Shown: one piece after another, positions 29,871 to 41,250 of the stretch
How the letters are laid out: each line of letters opens with the position of its first letter
How positions within the stretch are numbered: the first letter of the stretch is position 1
Origin: Branchiostoma floridae
Taxonomy: Eukaryota > Chordata > Leptocardii > Amphioxiformes > Branchiostomatidae
Direction: 5' to 3'
Assembly (NCBI RefSeq): GCF_000003815.2
Contig: NW_023365750.1
Location: forward strand, 17,335-81,334
DNA: 64,000 bases
Notes under the pieces: generated by a model
Told to the model about the DNA's origin: nothing
Seen by the model: only the letters and a program-made list of their open reading frames with translations
The model's database searches: none
Program-made: the position numbers and the translations under genes

Positions 29871-30618
29871 GACTTCTCGCCAGGATTTTTTCAAAGCGTC
29901 GGACAGGGGTCCGGGGGCCGCCGAATGTCCCTGGCGGGGTCCAGGGGCAGGGTCACTGTGGGGGAGACCCAGGTGGGCGAAGCCCCCCCGGAAGCTCTTG
30001 CATTTTAGACTATTGAGAAGGCTTCTTTTATCAGTTTTTTTAGGGCCATATCTACGATAATCGTAGCAGTCACTTACTTCTCTTCAGCAGTTTGACTTTA
30101 AAATATTTCGGGTCAAAGCTTCAAAGACAACTAAAACCTCATAAACAACAAACTTTACTTAGCTCAACAGTATACTAAAATATTGTACGGGTTGCCATCC
30201 TTAGTTGAAACGCTTATTTATAGCGCTAGTATCTTCGCTGCGCCGTTAGCCGCCGTGCGACTTTTGTTGACGGTCTGATATCCCTACGTCGCCGCCTCGC
30301 TGATATTCCCACGGACATGTTTCAAGAAAAATACCCAGCAAAAAACGCTGTTCTGCGTCAAATTCTATTCTATAAAACATGTGGGACTCAGTGTTACAGT
30401 CTAAATATTTTGTAGAAGCACCGCTGTAGGAAAGAAGGTCCAAGCAATGTAAAACATCACGTAGCATGAAGTTCGCTGTCAACTGGCACACAGCACATGA
30501 CTGTTTGAAACTCTAAGTCTAATCAACAGCCGTGTTTGATTGATAGCCGGCGGTCCTTTGATGAAGTCGGCGAAAGGTGCGTTAGTTAGAAAATCTGCGT
30601 TTAGTTTTGATACGTAAT
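29871..30618. repeat. ~750-bp dispersed repeat, copy B
   Basis: Second copy of the repeat at 28745-29492, with only scattered substitutions. It contains the same 81-codon minus-strand frame (30246-30491). Confidence 0.75.
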
Positions 30619-32184
30619 TATAAGTTAGACAGTGGCGAGAATGATTATTTTCTCATCAATATTTCTCTTCAGAATTATTTGAACTTAATTGTACATCTAA
30701 ACAATTGGCTTACCTGTGCAATGTTTATATGATTAATGATCAGTGTACTGAAATCATGTGTAACGTATGGCTCCTAGTCAATAGATCAGCATTTTCTCTA
30801 TAGTGACCACCTGTCTATAGTGGCCACATTTCCTAGTGCTGTTGTTGTTTGACATAAACTTTGAACATTTAAATTGTAAGTAACTTTAAACTGCCAGAGT
30901 TTCAGCCCAATAAAACACTCTCAGCGCCAGGGTATGAACAGACTGACCAGACAGACGAAAATAAATCCTCGAACAAGGTTCAATCGTATCTTCCGGGTCT
31001 GGCAGGAAGTCGTTAAACTAAAATAAGAATAGGCTCGATGGCTGATTGCATACAAAGTAAAACAGTTTAACAGTTTTACAGCTTGAAGAAAACAAACGCT
31101 CCTACAGTACCTGCACCTGCTTGATAATTATTAACTCGTATGCCCTACTTGAATAAAAAAAGTTCACTGCAATAATAAATGTACCCACATCACAAGGAGC
31201 TTATACTTTTTTAAACTTACACCTAGTTATCGTACTGAAAATTGTTAATGACATTACATGAAGTCATTCAACAATTTTCAGTCATGATGAAAATTTTCTG
31301 AATGGAAGGTGTGATTATTGTCATTTTCTGAAAAATAGAAGCAAGCTCTGTTTTTACCTGGAATCAATTCACAATACCAGTCCACTGTGGGGAATAATGT
31401 ACTGTTAAGAGGATGTTCCATTTTTGCGCAGGGGTGATTTGGAACAGTCCAATGTTGCGTGGGAAGGGGTATGGCTGAAATATGCTGTATTTGCTCTTAA
31501 GCAAATGTCAGCCTTTCTAGTGAGAATTTCATTTTGTTACTCAACGTAAGTTTGTAATTGGTCTTTCTAAATCAGTAAATGGATTATCAATATGAAGTAG
31601 CTCTATGCCTATGACTGTGATTTGTATCTTAAATGTCCATACAGAGCCCTTCTCATTATTGACCAGACTAAATTTACACAATGGTTTAGTAAGTAACATA
31701 CCGCTCTACATAAAAGAGCAACGATAAAATGTGTAAAACCAACCTAATTCCTTTTCAAATGTCTTTATATACCCCATGTACAACCCAAATCAATGTAGTT
31801 TTATGACAGTTACGTGTGGTTTTCACAAAGGCTCACAGCTACACAAAAAGTCTCCATAACTTACCTCCATAGGGAAGCATCACAGCCTGATTTATCATGG
31901 TCCCAAACCCCACAAAGCCATGAAGTACACTGATATGGCTCGCCTTATACATACATTTCACGGGATAGCGGAAAGGATTGTTTCGCGGTGTTTTAAGTTC
32001 GCGGTTGAAACGATATCGTAGTACACGCCGGGATCCTTACTGACCACAAGTCGGACACCATGATGGCACATGACCTCGAATTGTTTATCACGTCTCAAAC
32101 GGAACTTAAAGGACTCTTGGTATATATGCAAACGGTGGAGCAGGGCATGTAGTCTACCATAGGGCATCGAGGTTTGATACACGA
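30619..32184. other. No recognised gene
   Basis: AT-rich intergenic or intronic sequence. Short frames do not resemble known proteins, and no terminal repeats or structured elements were found. Confidence 0.5.
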
Positions 32185-32900
32185 TAGCAACACATTTCCA
32201 ATTAGATCTCCCTCTGATTCAATTCCAACACTATATTAATCATACTAAGAATAGTTACGCTTATGATGTTGATTATGAAGTAGCAGTTATTTAAAAGTGT
32301 AATATCGTTTTTATTTCCTCTATATATGAGATTACACAACACAGCATGGCTTTTAGCGTCCAGATCTACATGTAACAGATATGCCTGTGCGTGACTTCTT
32401 CAACACTGATAATTATCTGGTAAACAAACATTCATGCCATGAATATTTGTGCACAGGCTGTTACTGACACGACAATGGTCATGGTCATGGTCATGGGAAA
32501 AAATAGTAAAAATTTGCGACCTACATACCGCTACTGTAGCATATCTCCCGCTCGGTTCTGCTTTTGTATCTTGTAATGTTTACATAAATAAGGACAGTAC
32601 CGAAAATGCTGATAGCAACACATTTCTATTAGATCTCCTTCTGATTCATACTTGGTTAAATCTAAGATACTGATAATGAATTAGAATTAGAAGCTATCTA
32701 AAGGGGTAATATCGTCTTTATTTCTTATAAATGAGATACTAGCACTATGCGTAAAACTGAATGGACTTGCTCCTTGCCTTGTTTGGAATGTCCAGATCCA
32801 ACAGATACCCCTGTACGTGACATCTCCTTCACTGATAATGATCTATTAAACAAACGGCCGTGCCATGAATAGGAGTGCATGGGCCGTAACTGCCACGGAC
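32185..32900. repeat. Diverged direct duplication, two ~285-bp copies
   Basis: About 32185-32470 and 32610-32900 share blocks in the same order at an offset of roughly 423 bp: GCAACACATTTC, AGATCTCC(C/T)TCTGATTCA, GTAATATCGT, CCAGATC, ACTGATAAT, AAACAAAC and TGCCATGAATA. The copies are well diverged, so the duplication is old. Element type unknown. Confidence 0.6.
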
Positions 32901-33338
32901 CATAGCCTGTATAAAATGCCGTGCAGCTCACTTGTCATCTGTACATAAAGTAAAGTACAGAATTCTTCTTGTGCTGCAGTACTGTACGGCGTAATTCTGT
33001 TCAAGCATCTTACGTTCGTATCTTCAGATCCATGAGGGCAGCCATCGCAATTTCAGTAATTTTCGGCCATATGATAAACTTGATTTTCGAGGGCCTCTTA
33101 ATAAGCAAGGCCACGATTTGGCGTGCTCGTTGATGTATCAAAGGTGACGTGTCAAAGTGGAAGGACTTTGTATCACCAAGGGCCTCAACTTTGACATATT
33201 ACCCACAATGCATCAATGCGCAAACCATGAACCTTATTACAGCATCATTTTCACTTGAAAAGAATCTGCCTGAAATATCTTCGTTGTGCTTCGAACTGTT
33301 CACCCGCAAAATGCTTCGAAGACCTATCAGAAACATTG
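32901..33338. other. No recognised gene
   Basis: AT-rich spacer before the LINE tail. Nothing recognised. Confidence 0.5.
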
Positions 33339-35066
33339 TTTTTTTTTTTTTTTTTATTGATTTTCAAAGAAACGAAACACATACAAACACATGCATGGCA
33401 CGTAAATCGTAAACAGAAAGAGACATGTGTGAACCTATAAAACTGATAAGTAAAACACAGTGAACTTAATAAGAAATGAAGTTCAAGAAATTATACCCCA
33501 ATTACCGTTGCAGTAGTACATGAGACATATCAAATTATATATAACCAATCAATTTACCCCATTTACCAATATGCTTTTTAGTTTTGTTTAGTCTTCTGGC
33601 GATGATATTTTCTAATTTAAAATAATATGACATATATGAAATAAATGATTCTAGGCTAAGACGTCTGTTGCGGTATTTGAAAATGAAATGTTTACCTAAC
33701 AAAATAACAAAATTGGACAAAGCTGGAACACGATCACTTATGATACCAAATAACACATTAAACAAAGTAAGATGTAAATAATTCCCAGTGTGCTTAAAAT
33801 ACCAATCCTGTACCTGTATCCAAAATTTTGTAACAATCCTACAATCCCAAAATAAATGAATGTCTGATTCTTCCTCTTCTGTGCAATAACTGCAAAGTGA
33901 TGTATCTATTACCCCCCACCTATGCAATATCTTATTGGTAGTTAGAAATTTAAATAGTAACTTGTATTGAAACATGCGTAGTTGGGAATCAATGGTAACT
34001 TTATAGGGTAAACTGTATACTATTTTCCATTGTATGGGTGTGTTTAAGTATTCCCCCCACGAGTATTGGATCCGGTCAGAGATATCCCATAGCCTGGCGT
34101 CAGACATGAAAAATGAATACAAATGTTTATTGATGTTTGGAAATTGAAGCCAGTTTATGTTTCTACACGCCGGAACACAAACCCTTAACTCTGGTGACAC
34201 CTGTCGTAGTAAATGTTTCCAATTGCTAGGAATTGCTGATATGATTTGATTATACTTAAACTCTGCACATGTGTCCCCAAATTTTAATAGTAAGTCTTGG
34301 AAAGTTAAAAGCTTATTTTGTGAGTCTAAAATATCATTTACAAAGACTACCCCCCTGTTGTATAGTGACATCAAAAAGCATGGTTTTCCGGATATGCGAA
34401 TGTGTGAATTTAGGCAGATAGGCTGTTGTTTCACTTCCTGTGCAGTCTCTGGAGGGCGTAGTTGAAACTTTAGCCACGCCTGTATGACATGCCTAAAGAA
34501 TTGACTGATTTGGGCCTTTTCTTTCATAACTATTTCGAAATCACGAAGTGTGAGTTGCGAAAAGGGAAATACATTAGTTGTAAATAAAACACTTGAGCAA
34601 AGTAGCAGTTTAGAGCAGAACCATTTATCATTATGGTACAACTTGGGCACCCAAGAAGCCTTCAGGGTAAGATCAACAGCCTGCAAGTTCCTAAGTTTGA
34701 GACCGCCATATTCGTAGAGATTATAAACTGTTTTTCTTTTCACTCGTTCTGGTCCACCACTCCACAGAAACTTAAATATTTTTTTCTCAAACCTCTCGAA
34801 GAAAGAGGGAGGTGGAGAAGGAAGGGATTGAAACAAGAAGATAAATTGCGACACTATCAGGGAATCAATTAGAGTAACCTTACCTAGAAGAGAAAGTAGT
34901 TTTCCTTTCCAGGGATTTAAAAGCTTATCTATCTTTGATTCTTTTCGGTCAAAATTCAAAGCAACAATATCTGATAGATACTTGGGGATATGGATTCCTA
35001 AAATGTCTACAGGGCCATCTGTCCACTGTAATGGTAGTAAGCAAGGAATAAAGAAGTTGGTGTCTC
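33339..35066 (-). mobile_element. 5'-truncated LINE (L1/Tx1-like), C-terminal ORF2 with poly(A) tail
   Basis: A continuous minus-strand frame of about 510 codons (ending 33535) encodes the part of a non-LTR retrotransposon ORF2 that follows the reverse-transcriptase core: LGIHIPKYLSD, WKGKLLSLLGKVTLIDSLIV, a tryptophan-rich middle, and a CCHC knuckle C-x2-C-x7-H-x4-C (LCSYCTEEEESDIHLFWDC). The arrangement matches L1/Tx1-type elements. The 3' UTR ends in AATAAA merging into a ~17-A tail (33339-33355 on the minus strand). The frame is intact, so the copy is young. Its 5' side is cut exactly at the TTAA of 35067-35070, so the piggyBac element appears to have inserted into its ORF. Confidence 0.85.
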
Positions 35067-35088
35067 TTAACACTTTATTACGCAGAGT
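35067..35088. repeat. TTAA target site and terminal inverted repeat (transposase-side end)
   Basis: Reads TTAA (35067-35070), then CACTTTATTACGCAGAGT. It is the inverted counterpart of the end at 16560 (CACTTTATTA, 2 bp, CGCA). It sits between the LINE frame and the first 127-bp repeat, 0.5 kb beyond the transposase stop codon, as expected for a piggyBac end. Confidence 0.7.
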
Positions 35089-35583
35089 ATCGGTATTTGT
35101 CGGTTAGACACAAAGTTGCCATCGGACAGAATCGCATCTTCTCCCAGTAACTTTACAACCGTTTGCCGGTCTTGCAACACATTTTCTTTAGTCCTATAAC
35201 TTTACAAGTCGGATTATCGGTAGTTGCCGGTTAGACACAAAGTTTCCACCGGACATAATCGCATCTTCTCCCAGTAACTTTACAACCTTTGGCCGGTCTT
35301 GCAACACATTTTCTTTAGTCCTATAACTTTACAAGTCGGATTATCGGTAGTTGCCGGTTAGACACAAAGTTGCCACCGGACAGAATCGCATCTTCTCCCA
35401 GTAACTTTACAACCTTTGGCCGGTCTTGCAACACATTTTCCTTAGTCCTAAAACTTTACAAGTCGGATTATCGGTAGTTGCCGGTTAGACACAAAGTTGC
35501 CACCGGACAGAATCGCATCTTCTCCCAGTAACTTTACAACATTTGGCCGGTCTTGCAACACACTTTCCTCGGTCCTAAACCAT
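35088..35583. repeat. 127-bp subterminal tandem repeats, four units
   Basis: Units begin ATCGGTAGTTGCCGGTTAGA at about 35088, 35216, 35343 and 35470 (period 127-128 bp). Each contains CGCATCTTCTCCCAGTAACT and GGCCGGTCTTGCAACACA. The last unit runs up to the transposase stop codon. Subterminal repeats commonly serve as transposase binding sites; that role here is inferred from position. Confidence 0.8.
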
Positions 35584-37530
35584 CTATGCATCGCCCTGCA
35601 TGTCCTGCAAGTGCTCACGCCAACACTCGGGGCGCAAACTGACGTGGCATACGGACACGTTGCACATCTCGCATTTGTAGACAGTCTCGAACGGTCTGCA
35701 CCGTTTCGCTCGTGGCATATGACGGCCAGCTTTTGCGCAGTAACGACAGGCTTTAGTGGGTTTCCCTTGGCTTATCTGCCGGTGGTTGCCGATGACTCCT
35801 GGCAGGGCCACGCTCGCAGTGGGTGTTCGGTGCCTTGCGGAGAAATTGCCGATTAGCTGCCGCACTAACGCCCGTCGAAAGCTCAGCTGGGCAACCCTAT
35901 GTGCTGGGAGATCCTGTCTGACAGCAGTGTATGTCTTCCAGTTCAAGAAGGCGTTCACCACAGCTTTGTCCATGGCGTACCAGAAGATTTGCCTGTGCCA
36001 TTTCTTCGAAGGCCGACCGAATTCGTACCCTGCCCGGAGCTGGTCGGCTGTGTCCACCGCCTTGTAGTGGAGATTGTACATGTTCATCGCTGCAGGACAT
36101 GTCACCTCTAGTCGGGTAGCACCACTGGGACCCTTGCATCGCCTGGTGGTTAGTTCGTCGGGAGCACAGACACTAGTTCCCGTAGAAAGCAGTATGAGCG
36201 ATTTGGTGTCTTGCCATTTCACAACCGTTACCGGCCCGTCGTGGTACCGGACAGAGGTGCCTCTCGGTACACTCTTAGGATAGGGGTCTGGGAACTTCAG
36301 CAATGGCGGCCTGCCTGGCCCAGGCCTAGGTTTGCGTGGAACGGGATGCCCTTCCGTCGGTAGGCCTGACGCATTTCGTCTCACCGTCCCCACAATGTAA
36401 GTGTCTTTGGTGAAAAGGTAATCTGCCAGTTGGACTCCTGTGTAGTAGGAATCGCAATAAACGGTGCGGTAGCATCCCTGAAATGGCATCGTCAGTCTAT
36501 TGACGACTCGGGCGGGCTTCAGATCAAGAGGGCTGACATATTCGTCACCAATGCCGTGCATGCATCTTTCGTCCGGCGACATGTCCTCTGGGTCCGCACG
36601 CCCTCCACACACTTCGTCGGACAATATGTAGCCGTCTGTCTCAGCCAGAGCTCGGAGACAGTATCCATACTTTGTCGGCTTCGAAGGGTTGTAGCGCCGA
36701 AGACTGTGCCTTCCCCTAAACGCTACTGTCGCTTCGTCAACTACGAGATGCTCGCCGACATGGCGGGCACGGCAACTATTCCGACTGACCCTCTCCATAA
36801 CTTTGCGTACCTTCATAACTCGGTCCAACTTCTCCCTTGCTTTAAAACTCTTCAGACGCTCGCTGCCAGGAGGACAGAACCCTTCGGGGGAGTAGTGAAG
36901 GTACCGCAAGATTTGACGAAAACGATGAGAAGGAAAAGTCCTTTTCATCAGCGTACACCCAACGTCATCGTCATCAGACCAGTACAAATCGAGTCTCGGT
37001 TGGTACGTGTAGCCGGCGCATATCATGCAGCCCAAAAAGGCTTTCAGCTCGGTGGTCGAGGTGGGTGACCAACGCGAGCGCCTTTCTTTGCGGAATACCC
37101 TTCGCCTCTGCCGGGCGTACCTATTGGTGCAACGCACGATATACCGGATAAGATACTGGTCCAACACCTCCAGAAAGAAAGACAGTTCATTCCGGTTGTC
37201 CTCGGCTCGCCTCGGGCCGACGGGCCCGGGTGCCCTGAATTTCTGGGGCTTGTACGGATGAACCTCACCGGCACTGACGGATGCCCACGGCCGTTCAGCT
37301 CGACCCCTCGCTTTGTTCCGTCGTGAAAACTCCCCGACTCGGGCACCTCTGACCTGCTTCGTGACGGAATACAAGTCAAAATCGTCGCTGTCGTCGCTGT
37401 CGACCTCCCCAGCGATATTCTGCCCAACAGTTCCATTCGCCCCGGCCGCCTCGGCTCTCTCAGCCACCGCTGCTTCCCGGAGATACATTTCAATGTCCTC
37501 CTCTATCTCTTCGTCGTCCCCGCTTGCCAT
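35584..37530 (-). CDS. piggyBac transposase, intact (648 aa)
   Basis: An intact cut-and-paste transposase of the piggyBac superfamily, which excises and inserts at TTAA. The ATG at 37530 opens an acidic N terminus (1-60). The DDE-type core follows with the three expected aspartates: D265 in LVVDEATVAFRGR, D360 in VYCDSYYTG and D493 in YNLHYKAVDTADQ. The C-terminal domain is cysteine-rich (C595, C598, C611, C620, C623, C628, C636), the ring-finger-like DNA-binding domain of piggyBac proteins. Length is typical (about 600). No frameshift or stop is present, so it may be active. It is followed by 127-bp repeats and a TIR, and preceded by a SINE, rDNA-like repeats and 18S in the same orientation. 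Confidence 0.93.
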   Translation of the reverse strand: MASGDDEEIEEDIEMYLREAAVAERAEAAGANGTVGQNIAGEVDSDDSDDFDLYSVTKQVRGARVGEFSRRNKARGRAERPWASVSAGEVHPYKPQKFRAPGPVGPRRAEDNRNELSFFLEVLDQYLIRYIVRCTNRYARQRRRVFRKERRSRWSPTSTTELKAFLGCMICAGYTYQPRLDLYWSDDDDVGCTLMKRTFPSHRFRQILRYLHYSPEGFCPPGSERLKSFKAREKLDRVMKVRKVMERVSRNSCRARHVGEHLVVDEATVAFRGRHSLRRYNPSKPTKYGYCLRALAETDGYILSDEVCGGRADPEDMSPDERCMHGIGDEYVSPLDLKPARVVNRLTMPFQGCYRTVYCDSYYTGVQLADYLFTKDTYIVGTVRRNASGLPTEGHPVPRKPRPGPGRPPLLKFPDPYPKSVPRGTSVRYHDGPVTVVKWQDTKSLILLSTGTSVCAPDELTTRRCKGPSGATRLEVTCPAAMNMYNLHYKAVDTADQLRAGYEFGRPSKKWHRQIFWYAMDKAVVNAFLNWKTYTAVRQDLPAHRVAQLSFRRALVRQLIGNFSARHRTPTASVALPGVIGNHRQISQGKPTKACRYCAKAGRHMPRAKRCRPFETVYKCEMCNVSVCHVSLRPECWREHLQDMQGDA

Positions 37531-37611
37531 CTCCTAAAACACACGAACATTCCCCTCCTTATTGGTCCGTGAGCAATCAAATCAACATCCCACAACAGCT
37601 CACAGATCAAT

Positions 37612-37771
37612 CGCCCTACCATGAACAATGGACCACGGCTTAACGTCCTGTCCTAAGGACTGCAACCCTTTCCGGTAGCGTGCATGTCGGGTGAACGACA
37701 CAGCCGGGATCGAACCCACGGCTTCTAGTTCCAGAGGCAAGGCCGCTAACCACTGGACTACGCGCGCTACC
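37612..37771 (-). repeat. tRNA-derived SINE (copy in block 2)
   Basis: Matches the SINE at 3800-3959 (offset 33812), with box A-like TAGTCCAGTGG and box B-like GGTTCGATCCC. Same position relative to the transposase in both blocks, so it was already there before the block was copied. Confidence 0.65.
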
Positions 37772-38536
37772 TAGGTAGGCAGAGCGACCCACGACATGGT
37801 CAGACACCCTGTAGAGCACTTTTTTGAAAAACCACCGAGACACGGTCTCGGGCTTGGTCTCGGCACCGGGAGGCCGAACTTAGGCCGAAAAAAGCCCGCT
37901 GCGCCCGCCTGTGGTGGACACGGCGCCCGCTACGAGGTAGTCATCGGCGGCGAGAGGCGCCTCCAACCGCCGCCGACCTCGTTCCGCCGCCGTGAGCTGC
38001 CGGTCACCCTTATGGCCGACATCCGGTCATGCATCCGATGTAACAAGGCCTGTACAAAGGAACCGTGCCTTGGCGTCACCTCGAGGCTCGGCGGGACCTT
38101 CCTGCCACCGCCGCATCGTGCTCGCTCGCATGGCCAGCCCGGGGCTTCCTCTGACACGATTGCAGTCGGGCGGTGCAAAGGTCACACACCGCCCGCCCAA
38201 GGCTTCACCGCTGCCCGGTGCAAAGCCCGTTGGACCCGCCAAACAGGGAAAAGTCACCGGGCAAGCCCGTCTTTTCATTGTGCGGAAATCTTGCCCGCTC
38301 AGCCACGGTCCCTGTCGACCAGTCCCGGACTGGCCAGCCATCGGCAGAAACCCGTCAGGCTCCGCGGAAAGCCGAGCTAGTCAAAAAACGACCACTCTTC
38401 TCAAGGTAGATTGAGCGACCCACGACCTGGTCAGACACCCTGTAAAGCACTTTTTTGAAAAATGCTCCACGGGGTGGGTGCCGGGGCCTGGTGACCTGAT
38501 CACCGCCGGCTGTCCGGACCCGACCCGGTCGACCCC
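37772..38536. repeat. GC-rich spacer with two shared motifs (block 2)
   Basis: Counterpart of 3960-4734, with copies of GGTCAGACACC...CACTTTTTTGAAAAA near 37799 and 38428. The two blocks differ mainly after about 38360, where block 2 follows the version seen in the spacer modules (GCCGAGCTAGTCAAAAAACG). Confidence 0.55.
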
Positions 38537-41250
38537 GACCAACATTGGAGGAGTCCTTACCGGCGAGCCCGCCTGCCGGGCATTACCGAGCGGCCTTGCT
38601 CAGCGTGCCGGCCACTGACCCCGCCGGCGTGCCCCAGGGCTCTCCGTCGGCAACGGGCACGACCAACATTGGAGGAGTCCTTACCGGCGAGGAACGCCTG
38701 CCGGGTATTACCGAGCGGCCTTGCTCGGCGTGCCGGCCACTGCCCCCGCCGGCGTGTCTCCTCAGGCTTGGTCGGCAACGGGCCCGATCAACATTGGAGG
38801 AGTTCTTGCCGGCGAGCCCGCCTGCCGGGCATTACCGAGCGGCCTTGCTCAGCGTACCGGCCACTGCCCCCGCCGGCGTGCCCCCGGGCTCTCCGTCGGC
38901 CTCGGGCCCGACGAACATTGGAGGAGTTCTTGCCGGCGAGCCCGCCTACCGGGCATTACCGAGCGGCCTTGCTCGGCGTGCCGGCCACTGCCCCCGCCGG
39001 CGTGTCTCCGAGGTCTTGGTCGGCAACGGGCTCGACCAACATTGGAGGAGTCCTTACCGGCGAGCCCGCCTGCCGGGCATTACCGAGCGGCCTTGCTCAG
39101 CGTGCCGGCCACTGACCCCGCCGGCGTGCCCCAGGGCTCTCCGTCGGCAACGGGCACGACCAACATTGGAGGAGTCCTTACCGGCGAGGAACGCCTGCCG
39201 GGTATTACCGAGCGGCCTTGCTCGGCGTGCCGGCCACTGCCCCCGCCGGCGTGTCTCCTCAGGCTTGGTCGGCAACGGGCCCGATCAACATTGGAGGAGT
39301 TCTTGCCGGCGAGCCCGCCTGCCGGGCATTACCGAGCGGCCTTGCTCAGCGTACCGGCCACTGCCCCCGCCGGCGTGCCCCCGGGCTCTCCGTCGGCCTC
39401 GGGCCCGACGAACATTGGAGGAGTTCTTGCCGGCGAGCCCGCCTACCGGGCATTACCGAGCGGCCTTGCTCGGCGTGCCGGCCACTGCCCCCGCCGGCGT
39501 AACCCCGGGCTCTCCGTCGGCCTCGGGCCCGACGAACATTGGAGGAGTTCTTGCCGGCGAGCCCGCCTACCGGGCATTACCGAGCGGCCTTGCTCAGCGT
39601 GCCGGCCACTGCCCCCGCCGGCGTGTCTCCGAGGTCTTGGTCGGCAACGGGCTCGACCAACATTGGAGGAGTCCTTACCGGCGAGCCCGCCTGCCGGGCA
39701 TTACCGAGCGGCCTTGCTCAGCGTGCCGGCCACTGCTCCCGCCGGCGTACGCCCGGGCCCTCCGTCGGCCTCGGGCCCGACCAACATTGGAGGAGTTCTT
39801 GCCGGCGAGCCCGCCTACCGGGCATTACCGAGCGGCCTTGCTCGGCGTGCCGGCCACTGCCCCCGCCGGCGTAACCCCGGGCTCTCCGTCGGCCTCGGGC
39901 CCGACGAACATTGGAGGAGTTCTTGCCGGCGAGCCCGCCTACCGGGCATTACCGAGCGGCCTTGCTCGGCGTGCCGGCCACTGCCCCCGCCGGCGTAACC
40001 CCGGGCTCTCCGTCGGCCTCGGGCCCGACGAACATTGGAGGAGTTCTTGCCGGCGAGCCCGCCTACCGGGCATTACCGAGCGGCCTTGCTCAGCGTGCCG
40101 GCCACTGCCCCCGCCGGCGTGTCTCCGAGGTCTTGGTCGGCAACGGGCTCGACCAACATTGGAGGAGTCCTTACCGGCGAGCCCGCCTGCCGGGCATTAC
40201 CGAGCGGCCTTGCTCAGCGTGCCGGCCACTGCTCCCGCCGGCGTACGCCCGGGCTCTCCGTCGGCCTCGGGCCCGACCAACATTGGAGGAGTTCTTGCCG
40301 GCGAGCCCGCCTACCGGGCATTACCGAGCGGCCTTGCTCGGCGTGCCGGCCACTGCCCCCGCCGGCGTGTCTCCTTAGGCTTGGTCGGCAACGGGCCCGA
40401 TCAACATCGGAGGAGTCCTTACCGGCGAGCCCGCCTGCCGGGTATTACCGAGCGGCCTTGCTCGGCGTGCCGGCCACTGCCCCCGCCGGTGTGCCCCCGG
40501 GCTCTCCGTCGGCAACGGGCCCGACCAACATTGGAGGAGTTCTTGCCGGCGAGCTCGCCTGCCGGGCATTACCGAGCGGCCTTGCTCGGCGTGCCGGCCA
40601 CTGCCCCCGCCGGCGTAACCCCGGGCTCTCCGTCGGCAACGGGCCCGACCAACATTGGAGGAGTTCTTGCCGGCGAGCTCGCCTGCCGGGCATTACCGAG
40701 CGGCCTTGCTCGGCGTGCCGGCCACTGCCCCCGCCGGCGTAACCCCGGGCTCTCCGTCGGCCTCGGGCCCGACGAACATTGGAGGAGTTCTTGCCGGCGA
40801 GCCCGCCTACCGGGCATTACCGAGCGGCCTTGCTCGGCGTGCCGGCCACTGCCCCCGCCGGGCAACGGCGTGCCGGCCACTGCCCCCGCCGACCAACATT
40901 GGAGGAGTCCTTACCGGCGAGCCCGCCTGCCGGGTGCCGGCCACTGCCCCCGCCGGCAACGGGCCCGACCAACATTGGAGGAGTTCTTGCCGGCGAGCCC
41001 GCCTGCCGGGCATTACCGAGCGGCCTTGCTCAGCGTGCCGGCCACTGCCCCCGCCGGCGTGCCCCCGGGCTCTCCGTCGGCAACGGGCCCGACGAACATT
41101 GGAGGAGTCCTTACCGGCGAGCCCGCCTGCCGGGTATTACCGAGCGGCATTGCTCGGCGTGCCGGCCACTGCCCCCGCCGGCGTGCCCCCGCGGTCTTGG
41201 TCGGCAACGGGCCCGACCAACATTGGAGGAGTCTTAGCCGGCGAGCCCGC
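38537..41250. repeat. Expanded 124-bp tandem repeat array, about 22 units
   Basis: Same unit as 4735-5560 but about three times as many copies, with higher-order similarity (38545-38930 and 39042-39420 nearly identical, offset 497, four units). A plus-strand frame stays open for 948 codons (38545-41391), and the other plus frames are also long. Because 124 is not divisible by 3, the frames are the same repeat read in rotating phase, the mark of stop-poor DNA rather than a gene. Copies near 40860-40960 are scrambled. Confidence 0.85.

Noticed and set aside
30619-33338. CRISPR array or prokaryotic operon features
   Set aside because: No regularly spaced short repeats with unique spacers, and the window is clearly eukaryotic.
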